The notes: a model not told the origin generated them from the letters alone. Positions 10,729 through 21,437 are shown, numbered from the stretch's first letter. The stretch is DNA of 64,000 bases from Nepenthes gracilis (GCA_033239525.1 BSYO01000019.1:8538592-8602591); one strand, 5' to 3'. Made by a program: numbers and translations.

Positions 10729-10880
10729 ACTTGATTTTTATCAAGGAAATTCAGACTAGATTTTTATCAAAAAAATCCGGACTTCTTTTCATCAAGGCAA
10801 TCCGATCTTCTTTTCATCAAGGAAATCCGGTCTTCTTTTCATCAAGGAAATTCGGACTAGTTTTTCATCAAGTAAGGGCC
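10729..10880 (+). repeat. Short tandem repeat, 25-bp units
   Basis: About five units of CTTTTCATCAAGGAAATCCGGTCTT with small variations, at the far end of the outer LTR-like element. Flanking DNA contains direct copies of GGTCAA-TGTTGACCG (near 10,595, 10,640, 10,930). No coding signal. Confidence 0.7.
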
Positions 10881-11009
10881 GAACTTATTTCATCTTAAGG
10901 CCGATTTACTTTTCTTATTATATTTTTTCGGTCAATTGGCATTGACCGAATTATAAGGACTTGATGACTGGAATTTCCTATGCTTTAAAATCTAGGCCGT
11001 TCAGAAAGG

Positions 11010-11155
11010 ACATTCCATCCCCTTATACGCCAGTCAAGCAACCACTAAAACAATCCGTCCATGATTATGTAATGTCTAAATCACAGATTATACCAACCTC
11101 CAACAAATACACAACCTTACGTGAATTTTCACCACTAAGTTTCAAGGAAGCAGTT
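11010..11155 (+). pseudogene. Viral frame fragment between the two LTR insertions
   Basis: This 146-nt island reads PSPYTPVKQPLKQSVHDYV and continues with MSKSQIIPTSNKYTTL, matching EPRV-2 at 19,020-19,170. It connects the basic frame that ends at 5,896 with the block resuming at 13,863. The two parts are one continuous frame in EPRV-2. Confidence 0.7.
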
Positions 11156-13857
11156 TGTGAGGTTCCGGATTTAGGAACTTGATAATGATGAGGTGATTAG
11201 TATGTTAATGATCAATACTAGGCCTATGGAGTGAATAAGGTTGGGTATCGGAAGAAAAATCGAGAAAATTCGGGTTCGTACTGCTGAAGCGCTACTAGCA
11301 AGCTTGTGCCACGGTTCGAGCGCGATTTCTAAAACTGCCCCCGCCTGTTGGGCGTTTGAGCCGTGGCTCGAGCGCATTTTCTAGTAGCCCCCACCCGCTG
11401 GCCTCTCGAGCGGAGCTCGAGTGGAAATACAAGAACCTGGCCCGCTAGCTGGCCACTCGAGCGGCAAGCGTAGTATAAATACACGTTGTGCCTTCTCTCC
11501 TCTCATTTTCGCACAGGACTAGGGTTTTAGAGAGAGAGAGGGCGCCGATTTTAGAGAGAGAAGAAGGGAGATCGAGGCTGTGAAGTCCAAATCCGTCCGA
11601 GAGCCAAGTATAATGGTGAAAGCACGCGTCGAGGCAAGTGTTCTCATACCTACTTTTCATTCTCTTTCGATGTTTTATGTGATTTCATTGGGTATTTTGT
11701 GTCGATACCCACCGTGAATGTTAGGATCTTAAAACCCATGCCTAGAGGTCCAAGAATATGTAGTTGTTTGTCCGAATCGTATCTGATTCGCCCGGTTTGG
11801 TTTCACCGAAACCCTAACCCACAAAAATTGGAGATTTCCCGTCTCCCACCCATGTATCATGAAATTGACCTCAGAATATGAATCCCCACATCCCAATGAT
11901 GTATATATGTCGGCCGCGGGTTCGATTTCGCACGTCTCAACCCGTTCGCAGCGCCTGAGCCCTCTAAGTGGGCACTGTTACTGTTCACCCGAGATCAAAA
12001 GTGGAAATTTCATGTTGTCACCTTCATAAAATGTTAAAATGACCATAGAATATGAATCCCCGTATCCTAATTGTATGTATATATCGATCGGATGCCGGAT
12101 CCCGCAATATTTGACCCGTTCGTGGCATCCGGGAGCCTTAAAAGTTCCCCGTTACTGTTCATCCAAAAACGAATGGGAAATTGCATGCTTCCATCATCGT
12201 GTTAAGTTAAATCGAACCCAAATGTGAAATCTCGTGTATCAATTGTGCGTACGTGTCCACTGGACGTCCGATCTTTCAAGTAACGAACTGTTTACACCGT
12301 CCGGTTGTTCAAAAGGAAATCTGATATTGTTCACCTGAAATGAAATGAGAAACGTATATGTTGTTCGCTTGGTAATTGTTATGAAAATAATATTTAATTG
12401 TTTAAACGTAAATGTAAGCTCTGACTGTGAATCCATGAGCTGGAGGCAAGGGAATGAGTTCCCAGAGGTTCAAAGTGATATGTGATCATCGGAGGTAAGG
12501 AATCTAATCTCTCTTGTGAATTTGGAATGAATTGTGGTGAGGGAATTGAGTCCCGCAGAAGGTTGCGAACCTGAAAGTGAATGGAAGGGAATCCACATTG
12601 TGCTTGTGATGATGTGATCTCCTGGATGGAGATTTGTGTGATGAGATGATCTCCCGGTTGGAGATGCTTGTGATAGGAATGAGGTTTCCCAAGTTGTGAA
12701 CATGTGTGACAAATGTGAATTTTCCTCTCCAAGTGTTGAACTAATCTTGAAACTAGGACCCTGATTCGTAGGGTTAGTGTTCTTTAGCATACCATGTCCA
12801 TCGCGGTGTGAACCCGAGGAATACTTTGCCACGTATTCTGCCACTCGTGGGAGCGAGTGATGTTCGTGGTACGTTTTAGGAAACTATTGTGAAAGAACGA
12901 GGATTGCCCTGGTCCCCGAAGGTGTGGGGCGTGTCGGTCGAACGCTACATATTGAGATGTAGTCATCTATGATGATTGTTGTATGGATGCAACCAGTGGT
13001 CGAGTACTGCAGACCTAAAATGTAGCCGTGGCTCTAGAATGTGTAGCGAACACATTTCTTTCCTCATTCTCTCACATCGTTGGCTAGTACGGTCTACTAG
13101 CCCGGGTCCACAAAGATGATGTAATAACGAAAATGAATAATGTCCAATCAATGTAATCGTGAGAACCGTGAGAATTAAGAGATTCCAGATGTTCCTGTTC
13201 CCTCTCCTGCTTTGTGGTTAGGGAGAGTTCCAGTATCTTTTCCCATTTCCGTTCTTATTTATACATGCGAGAATTGTTTATGATTATACTTGTTGAGCTG
13301 TTAGCTCACTCTTACTGTTGTTTTTCCTTTCAGATGAGAACACTTAGCTGGCGCCAGATAGTTAGAGCAATGAGAGGCTTGCTTGAAGAGGTTGGCTGGA
13401 CGTCGAGTGTGCAAAGGATTTGGCCATAGTGTTGTACCGGATTGTAAACAACCACTGGATGGTTGTGGCTTATTATTATTACTTTTATGGTTTTGTTATG
13501 CTTCCGCAGATTATGATGTTTTAGTATGCTTCCGCGTATGTATTAATGTTTTGAGTTTTGTTTCATTTAGATGGCATCTCTCTAGATCTAATACGGTAGA
13601 GTAGGAGTACTGTATTGGAGCCATGGATGATATGGCAGTATTGTGATCCTCTGTGGTGTGTTGTAGGCTTTGTGTCAAGTCTCTTGTTAGATGTGTGCTT
13701 GTGCAGGATCTTTTGAACAGGTTATATTTTTGATTTTCGTTCAGTTGTAGAGGGAACTCTGCCAAAATTTCTATAGAATTCATAGGTTAATTATGGGTTT
13801 TAGTTTGTGTTACCATTGACAGAGGTTATTCGATGGAGAATAATCTGGTCCGTCACA
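11156..13857 (+). mobile_element. Solo LTR 2 (Ty3-type, 2.7 kb)
   Basis: Begins TGTGAGGTTCCGG and ends GGTCCGTCACA with terminal TGTGA/TCACA inverted bases. Perfect 5-bp target duplication CAGTT (11,151-11,155 and 13,858-13,862). A promoter is visible: TATAAATA at 11,474-11,481, preceded by a CTCGAG-rich U3 and followed by a CT-rich start region and GAGAGA runs. Near 13,330 a pyrimidine tract ending CTTTCAGATGAGAAC looks like a splice acceptor and is kept in solo LTR 3. No internal domain is present. The length fits large-LTR Ty3/gypsy lineages, but no coding domain is left to confirm this. Confidence 0.88.
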
Positions 13858-13862
13858 CAGTT

Positions 13863-15057
13863 ACTCCCACTTCCTCTTCTACTCAACCAATTCCTACATC
13901 CAGTGATAACCATTATATCACCAAATCACTCAAACTCTATGTTGCTCTTACCTCTTACTATCAAAAACCGTTATTGAATGACCTCATTACCTTGATAAAT
14001 AAAATATTTTATCCTAATTGTTTATACCAAATTACGGATGTTTCTAAAACCCAACAGTACTATGAATTAATCTTAATTGATTCTGGTTCTATTGAAATCA
14101 AACATCACCGCAATCCTCGAGACAATACCATTACCTTTTCTACTATCAAAATTAAACATGTTAAACTTTTCCAAGATGTTGGACTTAACATGTGGGATAT
14201 TAAACATTTTTCTGTTCATTATCAACCAAAATGATACAATTATCAAGATTATAAAGACACGTGGTTTAATGTTTTTTACCTCCGATCATATTCTCATTCC
14301 TGGTTTATCCGATTCGACAAAACTTGTCCAAAACCATTACCAATATGGTTTACAGAATGGTAGATTTACTTCGGAGCATTACCAATCCTTTATCCAAGTG
14401 ATATTAACAATGCAAGGATGCATTATAAAGAATTATACAAAGATATGTTCTTACCACACAGAATAATCAATTTCTATATTGATTATGAAATCCCATGGAT
14501 TATGTCATGACACTTTACTTGTCATTAGCATTATGAAGATCTACCATTAGCTATGCAAGATATTCCTCTCTCAATTGTTTGAGAATTCATAATTAAATGG
14601 TAGGATAAGTTCGACTATGTCATGATTAATTATACTCAGATTGATGTTGACTATAAGAAAAATCAAGCTTTAGCCCAAACTATAAAAATTAGCTCAAAAA
14701 TCCTGCCAACTACACCAATGCATTGTATTCCAGAACACCCAGTTGTATCAAGTACCTCAAGGCCAAAACCAAGAAGTCCCCAAGTGTTGGATCTCCAACT
14801 TTATCTATCTCCTCCAAACGATCTACTAAAACTGTGAAGCAAATGGAAGCCCAAAAGGCCCAATTAGATACAATGATGGTCCAGATGGCCCAAATGTATC
14901 AACAACTCTCAAAGCAAGTCAAAGACTTTAAAACCCAATAGGTTGATATTTCAGATGACGATCCAGTATCAGATTCATCTACTCAACCACCATCACATAC
15001 GGTTAGTCCACATCCTCCTTATGCAGTTGGATATGCCCAAGACCCATTCAGTCTCTG
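13863..15057 (+). pseudogene. Long viral frame of unknown function, conserved C-terminal part (EPRV-1)
   Basis: Sequence continues the frame interrupted by solo LTR 2. Recognisable conserved blocks are LTSYYQKPLLNDLITL, LILIDSGSIEIKHHRNP, and after frameshifts a Trp-rich block containing WFTEW at about 14,360, then KNQALAQTIKI at 14,655. The end is a Gln/Met-rich probable coiled coil (QMEAQKAQLDTMMVQMAQMY, 14,842-14,901) and an acidic Ser-rich tail. Frameshifts occur near 14,234 and 14,840, with several stops between. The same frame order is in EPRV-2. The product may be a structural or assembly protein given the coiled coil, but this is only a guess. Confidence 0.6.
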
Positions 15058-15108
15058 AATGGACTATTAAAAAATAATAATAATCCTAACATTTGTGTTA
15101 ACTTGCAG

Positions 15109-15376
15109 GTACTGGATATCATCAACATTTATCCTCAGCAATTTGGCAGTATTTATGTCAAGAAAAACAAACAAAGAATCGCAAACGGCATCTTAAATTT
15201 ACATCATTTTAATATCAACACCAAAGCCAAAAGTTATATTTAGGAGAAAAAGATTCCTACTATTCTATGGACAAAATGATTCGTTATGACAGACTCTTCA
15301 AGTGGACAGATGGATGCTACAAAAATATTCCATTATTCCTGTCACGCCACATTAAAATTTTATCAGAAGGAACATC
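15109..15376 (+). pseudogene. Small conserved viral coding segment after a possible splice acceptor
   Basis: After ACTTGCAG at 15,101-15,108, an open stretch conserved in EPRV-2 begins with GTGYHQHLS and continues through SYYSMDKMIRYD and NIPLFLSRHIKIL. EPRV-2 keeps the same reading and the same AG (ACTTGTAG, minus strand near 17,795). It lies between the stop of the coiled-coil frame and the intergenic region. It could be a downstream ORF or a 3' exon; no family is recognised. Confidence 0.4.
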
Positions 15377-16024
15377 GTACTATGCAGCACTATGTACTAT
15401 TGGGTACGATACAGACAAATCAGAATTTCAACAAAAGCACTATGCAAGTATTATGCAAACACTATACAATACTATTCATCAAATTAACCAATAACAGAAT
15501 TGTCTTCATCAACGAATAAGCGTAATTATGATGAGGAAGACGTAAAACAGAATTGATTCCTGACAATTATTCTGACAACGACAAAAAACAGAATTGATTC
15601 CTGGCAATTATGCTACAACGACGCAAAACAAAATTAATTCCTAGCAATTATGATGCTGATTATCAACGGTTTAGATTTTACTCAATTATTTCAACAATCA
15701 ACGGTGTAGATGATTTAAAAACTTCTATTTAAAGCCTTACGTAAGTCAGTTGAAGGCAGGCGTGAAATAGAATTGGGAAGAGAGCCTAAAAAGCTTAGAG
15801 AAAGAAAAATCAAATTCTTCCTAAAGCCCTGCTTATTTTCTTTCCATGTATATTTTCATTTTCTTGTACAAATTTCCTTTCATTGTACCAACTCCTGAAG
15901 TATGTAAAATCAACTTCATTAATCAAAGTCCAGTAGTTTAATTCACCTTATTCTGGTATAATTCTGTTCTTCTCTGGTTTACGTGTATTTTATACTTATG
16001 ATTTCTGAAATACGATGCTGCATA
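15377..16024 (+). promoter_or_regulatory. Viral intergenic region, copy after the coiled-coil frame (EPRV-1)
   Basis: Homologous to 1,160-1,846 although it follows a different ORF. Shared parts include the CACTATGCA repeats, GAATTGATTCCTGGCAATTATGATGCTG, the TATA box in CTTCTATTTAAAGCC (15,725-15,735) and the leader up to ATACGATGCTGCAT. A 50-nt unit (GAATTGATTCCTGRCAATTAT) is triplicated at 15,545-15,650. It ends at the inverted junction with EPRV-2 just before the primer-binding site. Confidence 0.65.
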
Positions 16025-16027
16025 AGG

Positions 16028-16579
16028 GTTTTCCTGTTGGGCTAAGCCAGGAAGATGAACATTAAGAACTAACGTATTAAATATAGTTGGGTCATTTAGA
16101 TTAATTGAAAAGTTGGGTGCACAATTAAAATAAATTGGTCAATTACATAAATTAGATTGAACAATTGTTAATATAGAGTTTTTATATTTTAATAACGTTT
16201 GATCTCTTAAATATAATAAAACTGATGTATCAATTCCTAATTTGGTTAAGGATTTAATTGCTATCTGAATTAATCCATAATGAATATAATTATAACCTTA
16301 TTGTTTAAATCTTTCAATAAACAAGGATGATAACAATTTTATTTCTTCGTATTCATTTTTTATTGAAATCGTATGTTCATGATCCTTGATAGCTAAAGTA
16401 GTTTTAAAATTAAAAGTTTCTATCTGGTAAATTTCTTCCATGTGTTGGGTGAACAAAGTCCAACCAGAATAATTATGACCATTATTAGGTATAATTAGTG
16501 ATTCTCTAGTGTTTGTTATTGTATTATGATTCGAATTACTATCCTTGAATATTCGTCTTAGTCTCGAAGCCACTTTCAA
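16028..16579 (-). pseudogene. Movement protein, N-terminal half (EPRV-2)
   Basis: Same frame as EPRV-1 2,109-2,655, beginning near ASRLRRIFKDSNSN. It keeps a Trp where EPRV-1 has the stop at 2,220 but has its own stop after ERFKQ at about 16,298. The copy ends at the junction with EPRV-1, so the C-terminal half is supplied by the other end of the block. Confidence 0.7.
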
Positions 16580-16823
16580 TGTTCTACAAATGATGCATAA
16601 AACTAAATTTCCTACAAATGATGCATAACCTTTACTTGCAAACTTAATGAAATAGGAACACCCCCGACAAACAATGCCCTTTTATCACCTCGACGGGCAA
16701 ACACATCGGTTCACAGGCTTAAATGCTCCCTATCGTTTCCAAAGCTATTATGCAAGTGATTATGCCTTACTTAAATGTAGAAAAAGTAGCGTATATGCCT
16801 TATATCATGCAAAAAAAAATGAA

Positions 16824-16839
16824 CGTGGCTCTGATACCA
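16824..16839 (-). promoter_or_regulatory. tRNA-Met type primer-binding site (EPRV-2)
   Basis: On the minus strand it reads TGGTATCAGAGCCACG, a 13-base match to the initiator tRNA-Met 3' complement, better preserved than the EPRV-1 copy. It is preceded by the intergenic promoter region and followed by the leader and movement protein, the standard caulimovirid order. Confidence 0.85.
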
Positions 16840-17545
16840 AATCTTCTATGTAGGATTGTACTTTAAAATTATACGTACAAAATAACACGTAAACCGAGAA
16901 AGAATAGAATTATACCAGAAATCACGGTGAATTAAATGCTGGACTTTGATTGATGAAATTGATTACATACTTCGAAAGTTGGTCAAAGAAAGGAAATTTG
17001 TACAAGGAAATGAAAATATACGGGAAAGAAAATAAAGAGGGGCTTTAGGAAGATTTTGATTTTTCTTTCTCTAAGCTTTCTAGGCTCTCTTCCCAGTTCT
17101 ATTTCACGCCTGCCTTCAACTGAATTACGTAAGGCTTTAAATAGAAGTTCTTGAATCATCTACACCGTTAATTGTTGAAATAATTGAGTAGAAACTGAAC
17201 CGTTGATAATCAATATCATAATTGCTAGGAATCAATTCTGTTTTGCGTCGTTGTCAACATAATTGCCAGTAATCAATTCTGTTTTGCGTCGTTGTCAGCA
17301 TAATTGCTAGGAATCAATTCTGTTTTATGTCGTTGTCAGAATAATTGTCAGGAATCAATTCTGTTTTACGTCGTCCTCATCATAATTGTGAATTTGTCCT
17401 TATTCGTTGATGAAGACAATTCTGTTATTGGTCAATTGATAAATAGTACTGCATAGTGTTTACATAGTGTCTGCATAATACTTGCATAGTGCTATTATTG
17501 AAATTCTGATTTGTCTGTATCGTACCCAATAGTACATAGTGCTGC
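16840..17545 (-). promoter_or_regulatory. Viral intergenic region (EPRV-2)
   Basis: Minus-strand homologue of 15,377-16,024 with a triplicated GAATTGATTCCT...CAATTAT unit (17,225-17,380), the TATA box in CTTCTATTTAAAGCC (about 17,133-17,147) and CACTATGCA-type repeats (17,440-17,500). It links the coiled-coil frame to the primer-binding site without interruption, which establishes the order of this genome component. Confidence 0.65.
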
Positions 17546-17795
17546 ATAGTATGATGTTCCTTCTGATAAAATTTTAATGTGGCGTGACAGGAATAATGGA
17601 ATATTTTTGTAGTGTTCATTTATCCACATGAAGAGTTTGTCATAACGAATCATTTTGTCCATAGAATAGTAGGAATCTTTTTCTTCTAAATATAACTTTG
17701 TAAATTTAAGATGTCGTTTACGAATCTTGGTTTGTTTTTCTTAACATAAATACTGCCTAATTGTTGAGGATAAATGTTGATGATATCCAGTACCT
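17546..17795 (-). pseudogene. Small conserved viral coding segment (EPRV-2)
   Basis: Counterpart of 15,109-15,376: after ACTTGTAG it reads through YSMDKMIRYDKLF and IPLFLSRHIKIL. One stop is present near the start. The conservation of the frame in both copies suggests it was translated in the ancestral virus. Confidence 0.4.
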
Positions 17796-17859
17796 ACAAG
17801 TTAACACAAATGTTAGGATTATTATTTTTTTAATAGTCCATTCAGAGACTGAATGGATC

Positions 17860-20157
17860 TTGGGCATATCCAGCTACATAAGGAGGATGTGGACTAGCTG
17901 TACGTGATGATGGTTGAGTAGCTGAATCTGATGTTGGATCGTCATCTGAAATATCAGCCCATTGGGTTTTAAAGTCTTAGACTTGCTTTGAGAGTTGTTG
18001 ATACATTTGGGCCATCTGGACCATTATTGTATCTAGTTGGGCCTTCTGTGCTTCCATTTACTTCGTAGCTTTAATAGATCGTTTGGAGGAGACAGATAAA
18101 GTTGGAGATCCAACAACTTGAGGACTTCTTGGTTTTGGCCTGGAAGTACTTGGTTCTGGAATATAATGCGTCGATGTAGTTGGCAGGATTTTTGAGGCGA
18201 TTTTTATAGTCTGGGCTAAAGCTTGGTTTTTCGTGTAGTCAGTATTAATCTGAGTATAATTGATCATGATATAGTCAAACTTATCACACTATTTGATTCT
18301 AAATTCTCGAACAATTGAGAGAGAAATATCTCGCATAGCTAATGATAGATCTTCATAATGTTGATGACAATAAAGTGTCATGACATAATCTATGGGACTT
18401 CATAATCAATATGGAAATTGATTATTCAGTGTGGTAAGAACATATCTTTGTATAATTCTTCATAATGCATCCTTACACTGTTAACACCACTTGGATAAAG
18501 AACTGGTAATGCTTCGAAGTAAATCCACCATTCTATGAGCATATTGGTAATGGTTTTGGACAGATTTTTTCGAATTGAATAAACCAGGAATGAGTATATG
18601 ATCAGAGGTAAAAAGCATTAAACCACACGTCTTTGTAATTTTGATAATTGTATCCTTTTGGTTGATAATGAACAAAAAAAGATTTAGTATCCCACATGTT
18701 AAGTCCAACATCTTGAAAAAGTTTAACATGTTTAATTTTGATAGTAGAAAAGGTAATGGTATTGTCCCGAGGATTGCGGTGATGTTTGATTTCAACAGAA
18801 CCAGAATCAATTAAGATTAATTCATAGTACGGTTGGGTTTTAGAAACATTCGCAATTTGGAATAAACAATTAGGATAAAACATTTTGTTTGTCAAGGTAA
18901 TGAGGTCATTCAATAACGGTTTTTGACAGTAAGAGGTAAGAATAACATGGAGTTTGAGTGGTTTTGTGATATAATGGTTATCATTGGACGTAGGAACTGG
19001 TTGAGTAGAAGAGGAAGTGGGAGTAACAGCTTCCTTGAAACTTAGTGATGGAAATTCACGTAAGGTTGTGTATTTGTTGGAGGTTGGTATAATCTGTGGT
19101 TTAGACATTGTATAATCATGGACGGATTGTTTTGGTGGTTGCTTGACTGGCGTATAAGGGGATGGAATGTCCTTCTCTTTTCTTTTAGGAGGTATAACTT
19201 CCTATAAAAATTCTTTTATTAAAATATTTAAAATATATGTTTCAATAAATTGTTCAACATCAAAATATATTTGCCATCGTACAAAAGTAAAATCATTTAT
19301 TTCTTTGCGTAAAATAATATGAATGTTTTGATAAATAAGATGATGGATAAAATTATTTTAGCTTTTTGATATGCAAAAAGTTCTTTTGTTAAAATATGAA
19401 AAATAATTAAATGAGTGTAATGGTAATGTTTTAGAGACAGAATACCTAGAGACAGGAAACTTAGTATATGATCGAATGTATTGTATGTCTACATGGGATT
19501 CTGTATTACTTTTATATATATTGGATTGTATAATTGGTTCGAAGTTTTTAGTACCAAAGTCTGGATTAAGAGATTGATTATCTTTATATATTAATTTTAT
19601 TGGCTTAATTTTAGTATGTTTGTAATTTTTCATAATTAACTTTGTTGACTTAAGTTTTAAAATAAAAGGTTGTCTAAACCCTTTTTTATTTATAAAATAT
19701 TTATGTGAGTAAAATTTACTTGGTATTTTATTCGAATATTTAGTCATGACTGATTTTTAAAGATATTTTAAAAATCTAATTAATTTTAGAAATAAATAAG
19801 TTTCAGAAAGACTTAGTTTATGGTCTTTATGGTATAAAAGACTTACTTTAATTATTTTTAAACCAGTTAATGGAGGATAAATAGATATAATTTGTTGTCC
19901 ATTATTGGTTTTCCATGTGAAAGTAATTCTTTCATTAGTATTTATTTGTTGAGTATTTAATTTTAATTTCTCTCTTATATATGGAATAAACCATATAAAA
20001 AAGGGTAAATTTTGTTTAAGTAAATACATAATTTATTTCCATGTAGTTCTAAATTCTTCTGTTTGTTCTTTACTAAAGGTAGAAAAGAACCAATTTCTAA
20101 GATTATTATTTTTATCTAACATAAATTCGTTTTGAAGAGAATCTATCAGATATTCTT
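17860..20157 (-). pseudogene. Movement-protein tail fused to long frame with C-terminal coiled coil (EPRV-2)
   Basis: From 20,157 to about 18,602 one minus-strand frame (interrupted by a few stops, for example after TTWK near 20,041 and after ISKS at 19,358) joins the movement protein tail, the LLKQNLPFF block, a basic segment, the MSKPQ block and the LILIDSGSVEIK block. It frameshifts near 18,600 and continues through KNQALAQTIKIAS (about 18,220) to a coiled-coil region (about 17,970-18,060). The frame continuity suggests that the ancestral virus made one large polyprotein with the movement domain first. The region beyond the movement domain matches no family I know. Confidence 0.6.
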
Positions 20158-20365
20158 CATGAATCCAACCCAATCCTTACTGGATTTTTTATCAAGAGCC
20201 ATTGGCTTATTTTCACCACAGCCCATTATCTCTACCGCTATAATTTATTAACCCATTTACCAACCCAATATCTCAGTCCACATCATTTATTCGGCCCATG
20301 GGATACACCACTCTTCTTTACATCACGTGTAAATATTTTTTCTTTTACTAGTACGTTCCGTTGTT
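20158..20365 (+). pseudogene. F-box ORF, C-terminal fragment (EPRV-3, first)
   Basis: Matches the last ~65 codons of the 2-1,159 ORF, ending with SRVNIFSFTSTFRC and TAA. It starts at an inverted junction with EPRV-2, where ATTCTTCAT can be assigned to the F-box sequence and may be microhomology. Confidence 0.7.
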
Positions 20366-21037
20366 AAAAAAACATATAATATTCAGCAGACAAACCTGTC
20401 TTATGAAAGGCACACAGAGCGTACAGCCTGCAGAACTCATGATGCAATTGACGCAGAAAGTCAAAAAGTTTTTACTATGCATATACTATGTAAACATTAT
20501 GCAGACACTATACAGCACTATTCATCAAAGTGACCGATGACAACTAACAGAATAATCATTATCAGCAAACGACAAACAAACAAACCAGCCAATCAATTTT
20601 CAAAAACAATGACAAGACGTAAAACGGCATTGATTCCTGACAATTATGTAACGACTTATCAATGGCTCAAATTTAACTCAATTATTTCAACAAATCAACG
20701 GCCCAAGACATTCAAGACTAGCTATTTAAAGGCCTCTTCCCAGCCATTGAAGGCAGAGCCTAAGAGCCTGAGAGAATCTGAGGCAGAAGCCAAAGAAAGT
20801 TTCAATCAAAAACTTTCTCAAGTCATTCTTATTTTCTTTCCCTGTAAATTTTCGTTTCTTCTCCTTATTTTCTCTTTCTTCAACTTTCGTTGTAACTACT
20901 CTCAGAGTATGTAATCAACTTCTTCAATCAAAGTCCAGTAGATAATTCAGTCTTATTCTGGTATATTCTTGTTCTTCTCTCGTTTATGTGTTATGTTTTG
21001 TATGTATGATTTTGAAATACGATCCTGCACACAGATT
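20366..21037 (+). promoter_or_regulatory. Viral intergenic region (EPRV-3)
   Basis: Follows the F-box stop. Contains CACTAT repeats (20,478-20,522), a TGACAAGACG motif (20,608), the TATA box in AGCTATTTAAAGGCC (20,719-20,733) and a CT-rich leader. Homologous to the EPRV-1 region but more diverged, representing a second lineage of the same virus group. Confidence 0.6.
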
Positions 21038-21045
21038 TGGTATCA
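21038..21045 (+). promoter_or_regulatory. Truncated primer-binding site at a recombination junction
   Basis: Only TGGTATCA remains; the next bases (TATGGAACTC) belong to the middle of the F-box ORF. The break inside the primer-binding site fits joining at the strand discontinuity that pararetroviral DNA carries at this position. Confidence 0.6.
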
Positions 21046-21437
21046 TATGGAACTCTTCAGATTGGAGCAGTTTTGGTCTTTATATCTATAAATGGCAGAC
21101 ACATTCAACTAAAGCACCTACCATTGCCCTCATGGAAATTACGCCACAACAATGCATTAGTATTTGGATACTAAAACGACCTTTCTGGATTCAAATTCTT
21201 AACAAACCAGTCCAAAACCTTATTCTTCATGAATCCAACCCAATACTTACTGGATTTCTTATCAAGAGCCATTGGCTTATTTTCACCATAGCCCATTATC
21301 TCTACCGCTATAATCTATTAACCCATTTACCAAACCAATATCTCGGTCCACATCATTTATTCGGCCCATGGGATACACCACTCTTCTTTACATCACGTGT
21401 AAATATTTTTCCTTTTACTAGTACGTTCCATTGTTAA
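21046..21437 (+). pseudogene. F-box ORF, C-terminal 130 codons (EPRV-3, second)
   Basis: Aligns with the 2-1,159 ORF from WISSDLSSYGLYIYKW to its end. The open frame is intact through the stop, but the F-box itself is missing, and any apparent start further upstream is in intergenic sequence. Confidence 0.7.

Larger units (their letters stand above)
5898..11003 (-). mobile_element. Outer LTR-like insertion (probable solo LTR, minus orientation) in EPRV-1
   Basis: The ends are TGTGACGGCC at 5,898 and CCGTTCA at 11,003, inside viral sequence that is uninterrupted in EPRV-2 (reading GAGAAGGACATTCC). Left flank GAAGG and right flank AAAGG (11,005-11,009) form an imperfect 5-bp target duplication. 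Excluding the nested LTR at 6,605-8,908 it is about 2.8 kb. Its minus-strand end (...CCGTCACA) and a nearby TAGCTCACTCTTG...CAGATGA motif resemble the ends of the three solo LTRs, so it is likely a relative of that Ty3-type family. No PBS, polypurine tract or protein domain is seen. Confidence 0.6.
1..16025 (+). mobile_element. EPRV-1: endogenous caulimovirid block, plus strand, interrupted by LTR elements
   Basis: This block is integrated plant pararetrovirus DNA. In order it holds an F-box-type ORF, an intergenic promoter region, a tRNA-Met type primer-binding site, a 30K-type movement protein frame, a zinc-knuckle segment, a long frame of unknown function, and a second copy of the intergenic region. 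It is split by LTR insertions at 5,898-11,003 and 11,156-13,857; the viral sequence resumes on the far side of each and can be followed because EPRV-2 carries the same stretch without the insertions. No integrase or LTR pair is associated with the viral units, as expected for Caulimoviridae. Every long frame has stops, so it is a fossil. The right boundary is an inverted join to EPRV-2 about 10 nt short of where the primer-binding site would begin. Genus is not determinable by eye. Confidence 0.85.
16026..20157 (-). mobile_element. EPRV-2: endogenous caulimovirid block, minus strand
   Basis: Reading the minus strand from 20,157 downward: the movement protein tail, the long frame of unknown function, the coiled-coil end, the intergenic region, the primer-binding site, the leader, and the movement protein N-terminal half. 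Thus it spans more than one turn of a circular genome of roughly 4.7 kb that contains no polymerase. It is joined head-to-head with EPRV-1 at 16,025 and inverted again to EPRV-3 at 20,157. Confidence 0.8.
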
